The translations under genes and the position numbers were made by a program. DNA of 64,000 nt from assembly GCF_002086635.1 (NCBI RefSeq), contig NZ_MVHD01000002.1, forward strand, positions 186,001 through 250,000. The letters are read 5' to 3'. The stretch's first letter is position 1, and every line of letters begins with the position of its first letter. The notes beneath the pieces are model-generated. The model ran no database searches and had not been told where the DNA came from. It saw only the letters and a list, made by a program, of their open reading frames with translations. This stretch comes from Mycobacterium alsense (GTDB taxonomy: Bacteria; Actinomycetota; Actinomycetes; Mycobacteriales; Mycobacteriaceae). Positions 34,221 through 42,723 of the stretch are shown here, piece after piece.

Positions 34221-35345
34221 CTAGGCCTTCGTCAGCTCGGCGTATCGCGTGATGTGTTGGTCGGTGGTGCCGAACTCGTACTGAATGGCGGTGAGCCGCT
34301 TGAAATAGTGCCCGATCGCCAGCTCCTCGGTCATCCCCATCCCGCCGTGCAGCTGCACGGCTTGCTGGCCGATGAAGCGTGCGGCGCGGCCCACGGTGGC
34401 CTTGGCCGCCGATACCGCGCGAGCGCGGGCCGCCTCGTCGGCGTCGAGGTTGAGGATCGCCAGGTAGACGGCCGCGATGGACTGCTCGAGTTCCATGTAC
34501 ATGTCGACCATGCGGTGCTGCAGTACCTGAAAGCTGCCGATCGGTTGCCCGAATTGTTTGCGCTGTTTGCAGTATTCGACGGTGTCCGCCAACACCTTTC
34601 GCATGCAGCCGACCGCCTCGGAGCAGATGCCCGCGGCGCCCTCGTCGCGCGCGCGGCTCAGCGATGGCCATGCCCGGCCCCGCTCGCCGAGCAGTGCCTG
34701 AGCCGGCAGCCGCACGTCGTGGAACGCGATGTCGGCCGCGCGCCGGTCGTCGATGGTTCGATACGGGTGGACCTCGATGCCGGCCGCGTCGCTGTCGGTG
34801 AGAAACAACGAGATTCCGTCGACGCCGGGGGTGCGGGCGGTGACCAGCAGGTGCGTCGCCAATGGCGCGGCCATGGCCACGGCCTTCGCGCCGTTCAGCA
34901 GCCAGCCATCACCGTCGGGCCGAGCCAGGGTTGTCACGTCGTGCCAACGATCGGCGGAGTCAGCTTCCCCGGCGGCCAACGCCGCCACCGCTGTGCCGGC
35001 AACGATCTCCTTCAACACAGCGGTCGCCGCCGGGCCGCCGGCGCGGTGCAACAACCCGCCGGCCACGACGACCGACTCGATGTAGGGTTCGATCACCAAC
35101 GCGTGGCCGAGTGCCTCGGTGATGACCATGAGTTCGACTGGGCCACCGCCGATTCCACCGGCCTGTTCGGGCAGGGTGGCGCCCAGGATGCTGAGCTCGG
35201 TGGCAAAGCCGCGCCAGATGTCAGGCTGCCAGCCGGCGCCGGTCTTCGCGGCCGCGCGGCTCGTCTCGAGGTCGTACCGCACGGTGAGAAACTTGGCCAG
35301 CCCGTCACGCAGCAGCTGCTGCTCGTCGGTCAGGTTGAAATCCAT
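34221..35345 (-). CDS. Acyl-CoA dehydrogenase (374 aa), likely partner subunit
   Basis: The middle gene of the three-gene operon; its ATG is at 35345, directly after the previous stop with no gap. It has QRKQFGQPIGSFQVLQHRMVDMY and LHGGMGMTEELAIGHYFKRL, and ends with YEFGTTDQHI, a form seen in non-catalytic-type partners of mycobacterial FadE heteromers. It and the gene at 35346-36578 probably form an alpha2-beta2 enzyme as in the FadE26-27 and FadE28-29 pairs. This is family knowledge plus context, not proven. Confidence 0.9.
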   Translation of the reverse strand: MDFNLTDEQQLLRDGLAKFLTVRYDLETSRAAAKTGAGWQPDIWRGFATELSILGATLPEQAGGIGGGPVELMVITEALGHALVIEPYIESVVVAGGLLHRAGGPAATAVLKEIVAGTAVAALAAGEADSADRWHDVTTLARPDGDGWLLNGAKAVAMAAPLATHLLVTARTPGVDGISLFLTDSDAAGIEVHPYRTIDDRRAADIAFHDVRLPAQALLGERGRAWPSLSRARDEGAAGICSEAVGCMRKVLADTVEYCKQRKQFGQPIGSFQVLQHRMVDMYMELEQSIAAVYLAILNLDADEAARARAVSAAKATVGRAARFIGQQAVQLHGGMGMTEELAIGHYFKRLTAIQYEFGTTDQHITRYAELTKA

Positions 35346-36578
35346 CTATAGCCCCAACGCGGCTTTGGCCAGAATGTTTCGTTGAATTTCGTTGCTTCCG
35401 GCGTAGATTGAGCCTGCCCGGTCGTTGAAGTATCGCAACGGCGCGACCGCCTGCCAGGGCGCGCCGGTCAGGTATCCGTCGCCGGGCGGGTCGAATTCGG
35501 CGATCGGACCGCCGGGTGCGGTCCCGTGCGGCTGGTAGGCCCGGCCCCGCGGCCCGGCCGCCTCCAGTGCGAGTTCGGTCAGTGCCTGGCTGAGTTCGGT
35601 GCCCAAGATCTTGAGCATCGACGATGCCGCACCGGGGTTGCGCCCCTGGACCACCGCGGCGAGCGCCCGGTATTCGAGAACCTCGAGCACCTCGGCGCGG
35701 ATCCGCGCGTCGGCCAGCTTGCGCATGAAGGCGTCGTCGTCGGCAAGCCGGCCACCGCCCGGCCCGGGCTGGTCTTTGGCCGCCCGACCGATCTCCTCGG
35801 CCATCACCTGCAGGCCCGGCGACACCGCGCCACCGCCGCGCTCGAATTCCAACAGGTACTTCGCGACCGTCCACCCGTCGTCGATCTCGCCGATGACGTT
35901 GGCCTTGGGCACCCGCACCTCGTCGAAGAACACCTGGTTTTGGATCTGTTCGCCCGAGGTCATCACCAGCGGCCGGATCGTTATGCCGGGTGAGGTCATG
36001 TCGATCAGGATGAACGTGATGCCCTGCTGCTTTCTCTCCCGGCGGGAGGTGCGCACCAGCGCGAACATCCAGTTCGCCTCGGCGGCGTGGGTGGTCCAGA
36101 TCTTGCTGCCGGTGCACACCAGATCGTCGCCGTCGACCACGGCCGCCATCGACAGTGCCGCCAGATCCGACCCGGCCTCGGGCTCGGAGTAGCCCTGGCA
36201 GAAGACCACCTCGCCGGTCAGGATCCGGGGCAAAAAGTACTCTTTGTGCGCGTCGGTGCCGTACTTGATGATCGCGTGCGCGACCATGCGAATCCCCATC
36301 GGCGACAACGACGGCGCGCCCGCCAGCGTCGATTCGCGGCTGAAGATGTAGTGCTGCGTCAGGGTCCAGTCGCAGCCGCCGTACTCGACCGGCCAGGAGG
36401 GCGCCGCCCAGCGCCGTTCGTGCAGGATCGCCTGCCACGCCATGCTCGCCTCGTGGTCGGCGTAGACGCTGGTCATCAACAGCCCGGTGCGCCGCAGTTC
36501 GGGGGTCAGCCTCTGGTCGAGAAAGCTGCGGACCTCATCTCGGAACGCCCGGTCAGCATCTGACCATTGCAGATCCAT
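35346..36578 (-). CDS. Acyl-CoA dehydrogenase (410 aa), first gene of operon
   Basis: An acyl-CoA dehydrogenase with YSEPEAGSDLAALSMAAVV, GSKIWTTHAAEANWMFALVR and the C-terminal IYAGSNEIQRNILAKAALGL seen in the FadE26/28-type subunits. LEFERGG in the middle of the protein may hold the catalytic Glu in the IVD-type position. With its neighbour it would make a heteromeric dehydrogenase for bulky CoA substrates. It heads an operon divergent from the kinase/acyl-CoA dehydrogenase pair, separated by about 190 bp of shared regulatory DNA. Confidence 0.92.
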   Translation of the reverse strand: MDLQWSDADRAFRDEVRSFLDQRLTPELRRTGLLMTSVYADHEASMAWQAILHERRWAAPSWPVEYGGCDWTLTQHYIFSRESTLAGAPSLSPMGIRMVAHAIIKYGTDAHKEYFLPRILTGEVVFCQGYSEPEAGSDLAALSMAAVVDGDDLVCTGSKIWTTHAAEANWMFALVRTSRRERKQQGITFILIDMTSPGITIRPLVMTSGEQIQNQVFFDEVRVPKANVIGEIDDGWTVAKYLLEFERGGGAVSPGLQVMAEEIGRAAKDQPGPGGGRLADDDAFMRKLADARIRAEVLEVLEYRALAAVVQGRNPGAASSMLKILGTELSQALTELALEAAGPRGRAYQPHGTAPGGPIAEFDPPGDGYLTGAPWQAVAPLRYFNDRAGSIYAGSNEIQRNILAKAALGL

Positions 36579-36772
36579 GAATTTCCCCGGCCATGACGTG
36601 GTATCAGCGTGGTGTCCGCGTGAGTCTAGCCCTCACCGCGGCGGCGGTAAGTCCGGGTTCGCCGCGACGACGGCTCTCATCCGTCGAGCAACGCGCCGTG
36701 CGGGAGGGTTGGCAGAATGAGTCGACCTCGCAACCTCACAGAGAGCACCACACCTTGATCCCAAGGGTCCCG

Positions 36773-36865
36773 ATGCCCGGCGCCGGCATCATGGAAATTC
36801 CCAGCGCCCCAATCCATATGGCCGCCGCCGGCGGCGACCTCGTCGGCCTGGTTGTCACGACATGA
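36773..36865 (+). CDS. Possible 30-aa upstream peptide coupled to kinase gene
   Basis: ATG 36773 follows AAGGG with a five-base gap, and the 30-codon frame (MPGAGIMEIPSAPIHMAAAG...) ends in TGA overlapping the ATG of the kinase gene by four bases (ATGA). This geometry is typical of coupled genes or a leader peptide. The coding potential of so short a frame is uncertain and I know no homologue. Confidence 0.3.
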   Translation: MPGAGIMEIPSAPIHMAAAGGDLVGLVVTT

Positions 36866-37884
36866 TCGACGTCGCCGCGCTGCAATCGTGGATGGACGAA
36901 CGCGGGCTCGGCGCCGGCCCGGTGCACAACGTGCGGGGCATCGCCGGCGGAAGCCAGAACATCATGGTCCGTTTCGAGCGCGACGAGCGCGAGTACGTCC
37001 TGCGCAGAGGCCCACTGCATCCCCGTCCCTACAGCAACACCGCGATCCTGCGCGAGACACGGGTGCTGGCGGCCCTCGCAGCCACCGACGTGCCGCACCC
37101 ACGACTGATCCAGGCGTGCGACGACCCCACCGTCCTCGGCGGCTCGGTGTTCTATCTGATGGAACCCATCGACGGATTCAACGCCAGCGTCGAACTGCCT
37201 CCGCTGCACGCCGGAAGCGAGGCCGTGCGCCGGGATATGGCTTTCGCGCTCGTCGACGCGCTGGCCGCCCTCGGCGCCGTGGACCACCGCGCGGTCGGAC
37301 TGGCCGATTTCGGCAAACCCGACGGATTTCTGGAACGTCAGGTCCCGCGCTGGCTCGCCGAGCTGGACTCCTACCACTCGCCGGCATTCACTCCGCGGAT
37401 CCCCAACGTGTCGGCCGTGGCGGACTGGCTGACCGCCCGACGACCGACCCGCTGGACGCCCGGCATCATGCACGGCGACTACCACGCGGCGAACGTGATG
37501 TTCGCGCGCACGAATCCCACGGTGGCCGCGATCGTGGACTGGGAAATGGCGACCATCGGGGATCCGCTCCTTGACCTGGGCTGGCTGCTGGCGTCCTGGC
37601 GGCTGCCCGATGTCCAGGGCGTGTTCGGCGGACCGTTCGCGCGGTCGGCGAACCTGCCCACGACAGCAGAACTCGCGCACCGGTACAGCCAGCAGACCCG
37701 CCGCGATATGACCCATCTGCGCTGGTACACCGTCCTGGCCTGCTTCAAGCTCGGAATCCTCCTGGAGGGAACCTGGGCGCGGGCGCACGCCGGCAAGGCG
37801 CCGATGGAAGTCGGCGAACAACTGCACACCACCACCCTGCGCCTCTTCGAGCGCGCAACCGCACTGATCGAGGAGTCCGCATGA
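36862..37884 (+). CDS. APH-like phosphotransferase (kinase) linked to an acyl-CoA dehydrogenase
   Basis: A 340-aa aminoglycoside-phosphotransferase-fold kinase: nucleotide-loop region IAGGSQNIMVRF, catalytic loop HGDYHAAN with D206 and N211, and metal motif IVDWEMATIGDP with D227. The ATP-positioning residue is in YVLRRGP. Its stop overlaps the ATG of an acyl-CoA dehydrogenase by four bases. In human ACAD10/11 these two domains are fused, and in Pseudomonas LvaA/LvaC they are separate, where the kinase phosphorylates 4-hydroxyacyl-CoA and the dehydrogenase eliminates phosphate. I infer the same role here. Confidence 0.85.
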   Translation: MIDVAALQSWMDERGLGAGPVHNVRGIAGGSQNIMVRFERDEREYVLRRGPLHPRPYSNTAILRETRVLAALAATDVPHPRLIQACDDPTVLGGSVFYLMEPIDGFNASVELPPLHAGSEAVRRDMAFALVDALAALGAVDHRAVGLADFGKPDGFLERQVPRWLAELDSYHSPAFTPRIPNVSAVADWLTARRPTRWTPGIMHGDYHAANVMFARTNPTVAAIVDWEMATIGDPLLDLGWLLASWRLPDVQGVFGGPFARSANLPTTAELAHRYSQQTRRDMTHLRWYTVLACFKLGILLEGTWARAHAGKAPMEVGEQLHTTTLRLFERATALIEESA

Positions 37885-39059
37885 TCGACTTCACCATCCC
37901 CGAAGCGACCGCCGCCCTGGCCGCCGAGATCCGTCGGTTCGTCATCGACGAGATCGTTCCGTTCGAGGCCGACCCGCGGCTCACCCAACACGGACCCACC
38001 GACGAACTGCGATCCGAGATGGTCGAGCTCGCGCGCCGCCGGGGGCTGCTGACCTTTCAGGCGCCGCGACGGTTTGGCGGGCGCGAACCCTCACACGCCG
38101 ACCAGGCCGTCCTCTACGAGGCCGCCGGGTGGTCCACGCTCGGCCCCGTGGCCCTGAACTGCGCCGCCCCCGACGAGGGCAACATGTACCTGCTGGCCAA
38201 GATCGCCAACGACGAACAGGCCGACGCTTTTCTCCGCCCGGTGATCGACGGGCACCAACGCTCGGTGTTCGCCATGACCGAACCCGACGGCGCCGGCTCC
38301 GATCCCGGCCAGCTCAAAACGACCGCGACCTTCGACGGCACGCAGTACGTCATCAACGGACTCAAATGGCTCATCACCGGAGCGGCGGGCGCCAAGTCGT
38401 GGATCATCATGGCCGACGTGGTAGATAACCCGCACGGTGCCAGCGGTCCCACGCTGTTCCTCTGCGATGGCGCTACGCCCGGCATCGAGATCGAGCGCAT
38501 CATGTCGACGATGGACCGCAACTACGTCGCCGGACACGGTGTCGTTCGCCTCTACGACGTCGCGCTCCCCGCGTCCAGCGTGCTCGGCGAGGTCGGGCAA
38601 GCATTGCGCTACGCGCAGTTACGACTGGCGCCGGCAAGGCTGACGCACTGCATGCGTTGGCTGGGCGCAGCCGAACGCGCCCAGGCCATCGCGATCGAGC
38701 ACGCGCGCGTTCGTCGGGCCTTCGGTAAGCCCATCGGTGAGCACCAGGGCGTTTCGTTCATGCTGGCCGACAACGCGATTGCGCTGCAGAATTGCCGCCT
38801 GGCGATCTGGTGGGCCTGCTGGATGCTCGACCAAGGCGCCAAGGGGCGCCACGAAAGTTCCATGGTCAAGGCGACGGTATCCGAGCAGCTCTACCAGGTG
38901 GCCGACCGTTGCGTGCAAGTCCTTGGCGGGATCGGCATCTCCGATGAAACCCCGGTGGCGATGATCTTTCGCGACATGCGCGCCTTCCGGCTGTACGACG
39001 GTCCCACCGAAGTTCACAAGTATGCGATCGCGCGAAAGCTCCTGAGCCACAACGCCTAG
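37881..39059 (+). CDS. Acyl-CoA dehydrogenase coupled to APH-like kinase
   Basis: A 392-aa flavoprotein: MTEPDGAGSDPGQLKTTATFDG, NGLKWLITGAAGAKSW, RRAFGKPIGEHQGVSFMLADN, VLGGIGISDETP and YDGPTEVHKYAIARKLL are family signatures of the ACAD10/11-like branch. ATG 37881 overlaps the kinase stop (ATGA), so both proteins should be made in equal amounts. It would remove phosphate from 4-phosphoacyl-CoA if the ACAD11 analogy holds; otherwise it is an ordinary dehydrogenase. It converges with a low-GC3 region downstream. Confidence 0.9.
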   Translation: MIDFTIPEATAALAAEIRRFVIDEIVPFEADPRLTQHGPTDELRSEMVELARRRGLLTFQAPRRFGGREPSHADQAVLYEAAGWSTLGPVALNCAAPDEGNMYLLAKIANDEQADAFLRPVIDGHQRSVFAMTEPDGAGSDPGQLKTTATFDGTQYVINGLKWLITGAAGAKSWIIMADVVDNPHGASGPTLFLCDGATPGIEIERIMSTMDRNYVAGHGVVRLYDVALPASSVLGEVGQALRYAQLRLAPARLTHCMRWLGAAERAQAIAIEHARVRRAFGKPIGEHQGVSFMLADNAIALQNCRLAIWWACWMLDQGAKGRHESSMVKATVSEQLYQVADRCVQVLGGIGISDETPVAMIFRDMRAFRLYDGPTEVHKYAIARKLLSHNA

Positions 39060-39526
39060 TATCGAAGAGGTTGGCGAGAACCTCCGTCCACCACAACAGG
39101 TCCCGTATCCGTGACCAGAACATGATCCGGGACATGCCTTCGCAACTCGTGGTTCACATCTGCCCGAAGCAGGAAAGGCTGAGCGGCAATGCGCCGTACA
39201 CTCTTGTCAAAACCAGCAAAAGCAAGCGCGCCAACAAGTCGCGATTCGTAGATGATGTGGTCGCCTACCGTGCTCGACCAGCGGGACCCGAGTAATGCTT
39301 CTGCCCGCGGTACCACCGAAAGGCTCGCCAGGGCGCCGCGTTCGCAAGTTCCTCGCTCCCGGTCGTCGCCCATTCACCCGCAACTTCACTCAGGTCTTCA
39401 GCACGGCGATACGAGACAGACGTAGTCGACGCCTTGTCTCCGCTAACCTGGCGGATCCGCCATCACTCCGCCATCACTCGTGAGATTCCGCCACGCCCCG
39501 TGAGAACCTACAACAGCGGTGTCATA
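39060..39526. other. 467-bp region of unusual composition; possible small ORF on minus strand
   Basis: A minus-strand frame 39056-39373 (105 codons) shares CTAG with the stop of the upstream gene, but its third codon positions are far less GC-rich than the neighbours and no family is recognised; it may be a decayed or foreign gene. A short direct repeat CGCCATCACTC occurs twice near 39459-39480. No RNA gene or terminator is evident. Confidence 0.35.
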
Positions 39527-42178
39527 TCAGCGCGCCATGTTGGCGAAGCGCGACAAGTGCAGCTGATGCGCGACAGTCACCGTCTTGGTCGGGCCGTTAC
39601 GGTGCTTGGCGAGAATGAAATCCGCCTCTCCCCCGCGCGGGTCGTCACGCTCGAACGCGTCTGGGCGGTGCAAAAGGATCACGACGTCGGCATCTTGTTC
39701 TAGCGAGTTGTGAACTGCAATACCATTAGCGATGAAATTATGTGTGCCGCTTACTGTTCCGTCGTAAACGTCCTGTTCTCCAAGGCCGGTAATTTCCACC
39801 ACGGTGTCCCAGTAAACGTCGGTGGTTGCGAGCGCGTGGATTTCCCGATCGTCAAGCACCATTGCCGCACGATGAAGTCTGGACCGGCTGGGCGAGCGCT
39901 TCCACATCGTCGAGCCGCAGAACTGGGTACCCATGGCGGCGGCGAACTGTCGATGGGTCATCTGCCTGGCGGACCAGATGCTTCGAATCCGCGCCCAGAC
40001 CTCGACGGGCACGGTGTCCAGGTTGGGATTGCGCACCAATCCCTCCAGCTGGTCTATGACCTGTTGCACCGCGACCGCTTTCGCACCGTGCACCCCGACA
40101 TGCCTAAGGAATTTGAGCTGGTTCTCGGCCCCGTAGATATGCAGGTGCCAGGAGGCGCGGTACCCGACCTTCTGGACGTGCTTGATCCGCCCGTACACGC
40201 CCACCCGAAGCAGCAACTGAGCGACGTCGTCGATGAGGCGTCGGCTTGTCGACGCATAGTAGATGCGTCCCTGACCCACCTTGGCGTCCCACCGAGCCGA
40301 GCCGTCGGTGGCCCAAAGATGACGCAGGAACAACCCCACCTGGTCGTAGGGCACGCGAAAGACGGGTTCCGGCACGAACTTTTCGTAACTGCGCTTGCCG
40401 AACAGGCCCAGCCCGTCGAGCCAGGCCGCGATCGGGTTGCGTCTGCCGCGCGCCAGCCGCTCCGGCGCGGGCATCCGCAGCGTGGTCACCCGTGCCGCCG
40501 CGTAATCGTCCCGAATCGCGGTCACGCCGAAATGTGCGGCCGAAATCGTCACCGCGGCCAGGCTCGCCTCGTCCACCGATGCGTACCGGATCGGTTGGCG
40601 CTTCACACACGACCCGTCGCCGATCATGTGGGCGAGCAGAATCAGCTCCGAGTCGTCCATCCGCTTGGTGTCTACGGGCTCCGGTACTCGCCGCGGAACC
40701 GCGAGCCGATCGCCAACCTTCAGCTGCTCCAACGGGGTCCATCCGTCCAGCTTCATGAAGGGATGGTTGCCGGTGGCCTCGACCTCGCGGCCCGAAGCTA
40801 GCCGAAGACGGAAGACTTCCTTGCGACCGCTCGGGAAAACGTTGGTCATCGGCCGGGCGACCATGCGCAGCCGCTCGTCCAGCGACCACACCAGGGGCCG
40901 CTCACCGGTGCGCATCAGCTCGCCGAAGGTCACCTCGGCGCCCGTGTCTGCGCGCAAGATCCGCGTCGACGCGGTGAGGCAGCCCGACTCGCGAAGGTCG
41001 GCCAGCATTGGTTTCTTGTCGGTGCGCTGCTCGGGACCGCGGTTGAGCTGGCTGATGGCGACCACGGGAACCTCGAGCTCCTTCGCCAAAAGCTTGAGAT
41101 GGCGGGAGAATTCGGAGACCTCCACCTGGCGCGACTCGTGCTTCTTGCCCGACGTCATCAGCTGCATGTAGTCGATGACGATCAGCCGCAGGTCCGCCTT
41201 CTGCCGCAACCGGCGCGCCTTGGCGCGGATCTCCATCATGGTCAGGTTGGGCGAGTCGTCGATATACAGTGGCGCCTCGCTGATTTCGCTCATCCGGCGC
41301 GCGAGCCGCGTCCAGTCGTCGTCGCTCATGCGGCCCGAACGCATGTCGGCCAGCTTGATTTTCGCCTCCGCGGACAGCAGCCGCATCACGATCTCGGACT
41401 TGCTCATCTCCAGCGAGAAGATGACGCTGGCCAGCCGGTGCTTGATCGAGCAGGACCGCATGAAATCCAGTCCCAGCGTCGATTTCCCCACGCCCGGCCG
41501 CGCCGCCACGATGATCATCTGGCCCGGATGCAGACCGTTGGTCACCTCGTCGAGCTCGGTGAAGCCGGTCAGCACGCCGCGCGACACCCCGCCGCTGGAC
41601 GCGATGGCGTCGATCTCGTCCATCGTGGGCTGCAGCAGATCCTCGAGCGCAACGAAGTCCTCGGACAGCCGACGGTCGGCGACGTCGTAGATCTCGGCCT
41701 GCGCGCGGTCGACCACCTCCGCCACGTCGGCGCCCTCGGCACCCGCGTAGCCGTATTGCACGACCCGCGTCCCCGCCTCCACCAGGCGGCGCAGCAGGGC
41801 CTTCTCGGCGACGATGCCCGCGTAGTAGCCGGCGTTGGCGGCCGTCGGCACCGTCGAGATCAGGGTGTGCAGGTACGGCGCACCGCCGATGCGGCGCAGC
41901 AGCCCGCGGCGGTCGAGCTCCGCGGCCACCGTCACGGCGTCGGCCGGCTCGCCGCGGCCGTAAAGGTCGAGGATCGCGTCGTAGACGTTCTGATGCGCCG
42001 GGCGGTAGAAGTCGCCGGGACGCAGCCGCTCCAGCACGTCGGCGATCGCATCCTTGCTCAGCAGCATCCCGCCCAGCACCGACTGCTCCGCGGCGAGATC
42101 CTGCGGCGGCTGGCGGCCGAACTCCTCGTTAGGCGGCGACGAACCCATGCCCGGTGCCAGGTCATCGACCACCGCCAC
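39527..42178 (-). CDS. dnaB: Replicative DNA helicase DnaB, interrupted by an intein
   Basis: An 883-aa precursor. The N-terminal primase-binding domain spans roughly 25-170, the RecA-like motor starts near 200 with Walker A ARPGVGKST (226-234) and Walker B LIVIDYMQL (332-340). At RESG/SLEQDAD a 425-aa intein (residues 400-824) is inserted; splicing leaves a 458-aa helicase ending HLSRFANMAR. DnaB unwinds DNA at the replication fork as a hexamer. GTG 42178 is the start, with GGGAGG upstream. The gene follows rplI as in M. tuberculosis. Upstream lie LexA-like and DnaA-like sites. Confidence 0.96.
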   Translation of the reverse strand: MAVVDDLAPGMGSSPPNEEFGRQPPQDLAAEQSVLGGMLLSKDAIADVLERLRPGDFYRPAHQNVYDAILDLYGRGEPADAVTVAAELDRRGLLRRIGGAPYLHTLISTVPTAANAGYYAGIVAEKALLRRLVEAGTRVVQYGYAGAEGADVAEVVDRAQAEIYDVADRRLSEDFVALEDLLQPTMDEIDAIASSGGVSRGVLTGFTELDEVTNGLHPGQMIIVAARPGVGKSTLGLDFMRSCSIKHRLASVIFSLEMSKSEIVMRLLSAEAKIKLADMRSGRMSDDDWTRLARRMSEISEAPLYIDDSPNLTMMEIRAKARRLRQKADLRLIVIDYMQLMTSGKKHESRQVEVSEFSRHLKLLAKELEVPVVAISQLNRGPEQRTDKKPMLADLRESGCLTASTRILRADTGAEVTFGELMRTGERPLVWSLDERLRMVARPMTNVFPSGRKEVFRLRLASGREVEATGNHPFMKLDGWTPLEQLKVGDRLAVPRRVPEPVDTKRMDDSELILLAHMIGDGSCVKRQPIRYASVDEASLAAVTISAAHFGVTAIRDDYAAARVTTLRMPAPERLARGRRNPIAAWLDGLGLFGKRSYEKFVPEPVFRVPYDQVGLFLRHLWATDGSARWDAKVGQGRIYYASTSRRLIDDVAQLLLRVGVYGRIKHVQKVGYRASWHLHIYGAENQLKFLRHVGVHGAKAVAVQQVIDQLEGLVRNPNLDTVPVEVWARIRSIWSARQMTHRQFAAAMGTQFCGSTMWKRSPSRSRLHRAAMVLDDREIHALATTDVYWDTVVEITGLGEQDVYDGTVSGTHNFIANGIAVHNSLEQDADVVILLHRPDAFERDDPRGGEADFILAKHRNGPTKTVTVAHQLHLSRFANMAR
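39707..40981 (-). mobile_element. DnaB intein with LAGLIDADG-type homing endonuclease
   Basis: It starts at C400 (CLTASTRIL) and ends with HN before Ser of the C-extein, the normal splicing residues. Block B is GNHPFMKLDGW, block F/G is VYDGTVSGTHNFIANGIAVHN split by the chain end. Dodecapeptide-like motifs LLAHMIGDGS and FLRHLWATDGS mark the endonuclease. The insertion point, between RESG and SLEQDAD, is the same as that of the Synechocystis DnaB intein, and block similarity is strong (YWDTVVEITGLGEQDVYD). The intein should splice itself out and can spread by homing. Confidence 0.93.
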
Positions 42179-42221
42179 GGATTCCCACCTCCCCTGCCAC
42201 GAACACCCTTGTCACAGGCAC

Positions 42222-42237
42222 CCGAACATACATTCGA
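42222..42237. promoter_or_regulatory. LexA (SOS) box candidate upstream of dnaB
   Basis: CCGAAC-ATAC-ATTCGA matches the mycobacterial LexA consensus TCGAAC-N4-GTTCGA at 10 of 12 positions. It lies about 44 bp upstream of the dnaB GTG. It would place dnaB under DNA-damage control. A two-base mismatch site may be weak or non-functional. Confidence 0.4.
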
Positions 42238-42407
42238 TAACAGCTACCCGGAGCGTAAGTCAAGGCACCGACACCCACGACCCCGCGCACCGATACCGCA
42301 TCGCGCGGGGACGACGGTAAACGTTGCTGGCAAGTACTTAAAGGGGCCGCTGTTCATAACGTTGTGCATCGCGTGTGCATATCCTTCGACACGTGTGTTA
42401 AAGGGGG

Positions 42408-42492
42408 TGTGGAGAACCTGTGGATTATTTCGGGACACTGCGACATCACTGCTGATACGAGCAGTACAACTCGTCACCGTCGGTGTGGACAG
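42408..42492. promoter_or_regulatory. Cluster of three DnaA-box-like 9-mers
   Basis: TGTGGAGAA (42408), TGTGGATTA (42419) and TGTGGACAG (42484) lie in one orientation and match TGTGGACAA at 8, 7 and 8 of 9 positions. Their closeness to dnaB and to the ribosomal operon suggests DnaA-linked control or a sequestration site; a functional origin is not implied. Confidence 0.4.
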
Positions 42493-42672
42493 GAAGTCGT
42501 TCGGCGTGTCGCGCGAGGTTACCGCGCCGGGCGTGTTGGCTTTCGGCCATATTTTCGCGGCGTTAAGGGCGGGTTAAGAGGATCGCTCTGCCGCCCGCCG
42601 AAATAGTTCGCCAGCCAGCCCCCGTGCCGCGTCAGAGGCGCCCGGAGAAACGCGCGCCCGGCGCCCCAAGAC

Positions 42673-42701
42673 CGGCGGCGGCCGAACCGTGGCCGCCGCC
42701 G
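42673..42701 (-). terminator. Intrinsic terminator-like hairpin after rplI
   Basis: Perfect 11-bp GC-only arms CGGCGGCGGCC and GGCCGCCGCCG enclose a 7-base loop (GAACCGT), 22 bp beyond the rplI stop on its strand. It lacks a T tract. It probably ends the rpsF-ssb-rpsR-rplI transcript. Confidence 0.7.
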
Positions 42702-42723
42702 AAAGGGAGCAAAAGCTACGTCG

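Larger units (their letters stand above)
42179..42723. other. 545-bp intergenic region between rplI and dnaB
   Basis: It contains the rplI terminator hairpin (42673-42701), three DnaA-box-like sequences (42408-42492) and a LexA-like box (42222-42237) near the dnaB start. No credible gene is seen; short ORFs on the plus strand lack coding character. Confidence 0.5.

Noticed and set aside
36616-36640. Inverted repeat GTGAG...CTCAC in the divergent dehydrogenase/kinase region
   Set aside because: Arms are five bases with a bulge beyond that; could be chance in GC-rich DNA.
41460-41560. Considered a second intein at the DnaB Walker A site, as in some mycobacteria
   Set aside because: ARPGVGKST is uninterrupted, so only the RESG/SLEQ intein is present.
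39710-42577. Long plus-strand ORFs opposite dnaB and extending upstream
   Set aside because: They are antisense to dnaB and its intein and show no domain.
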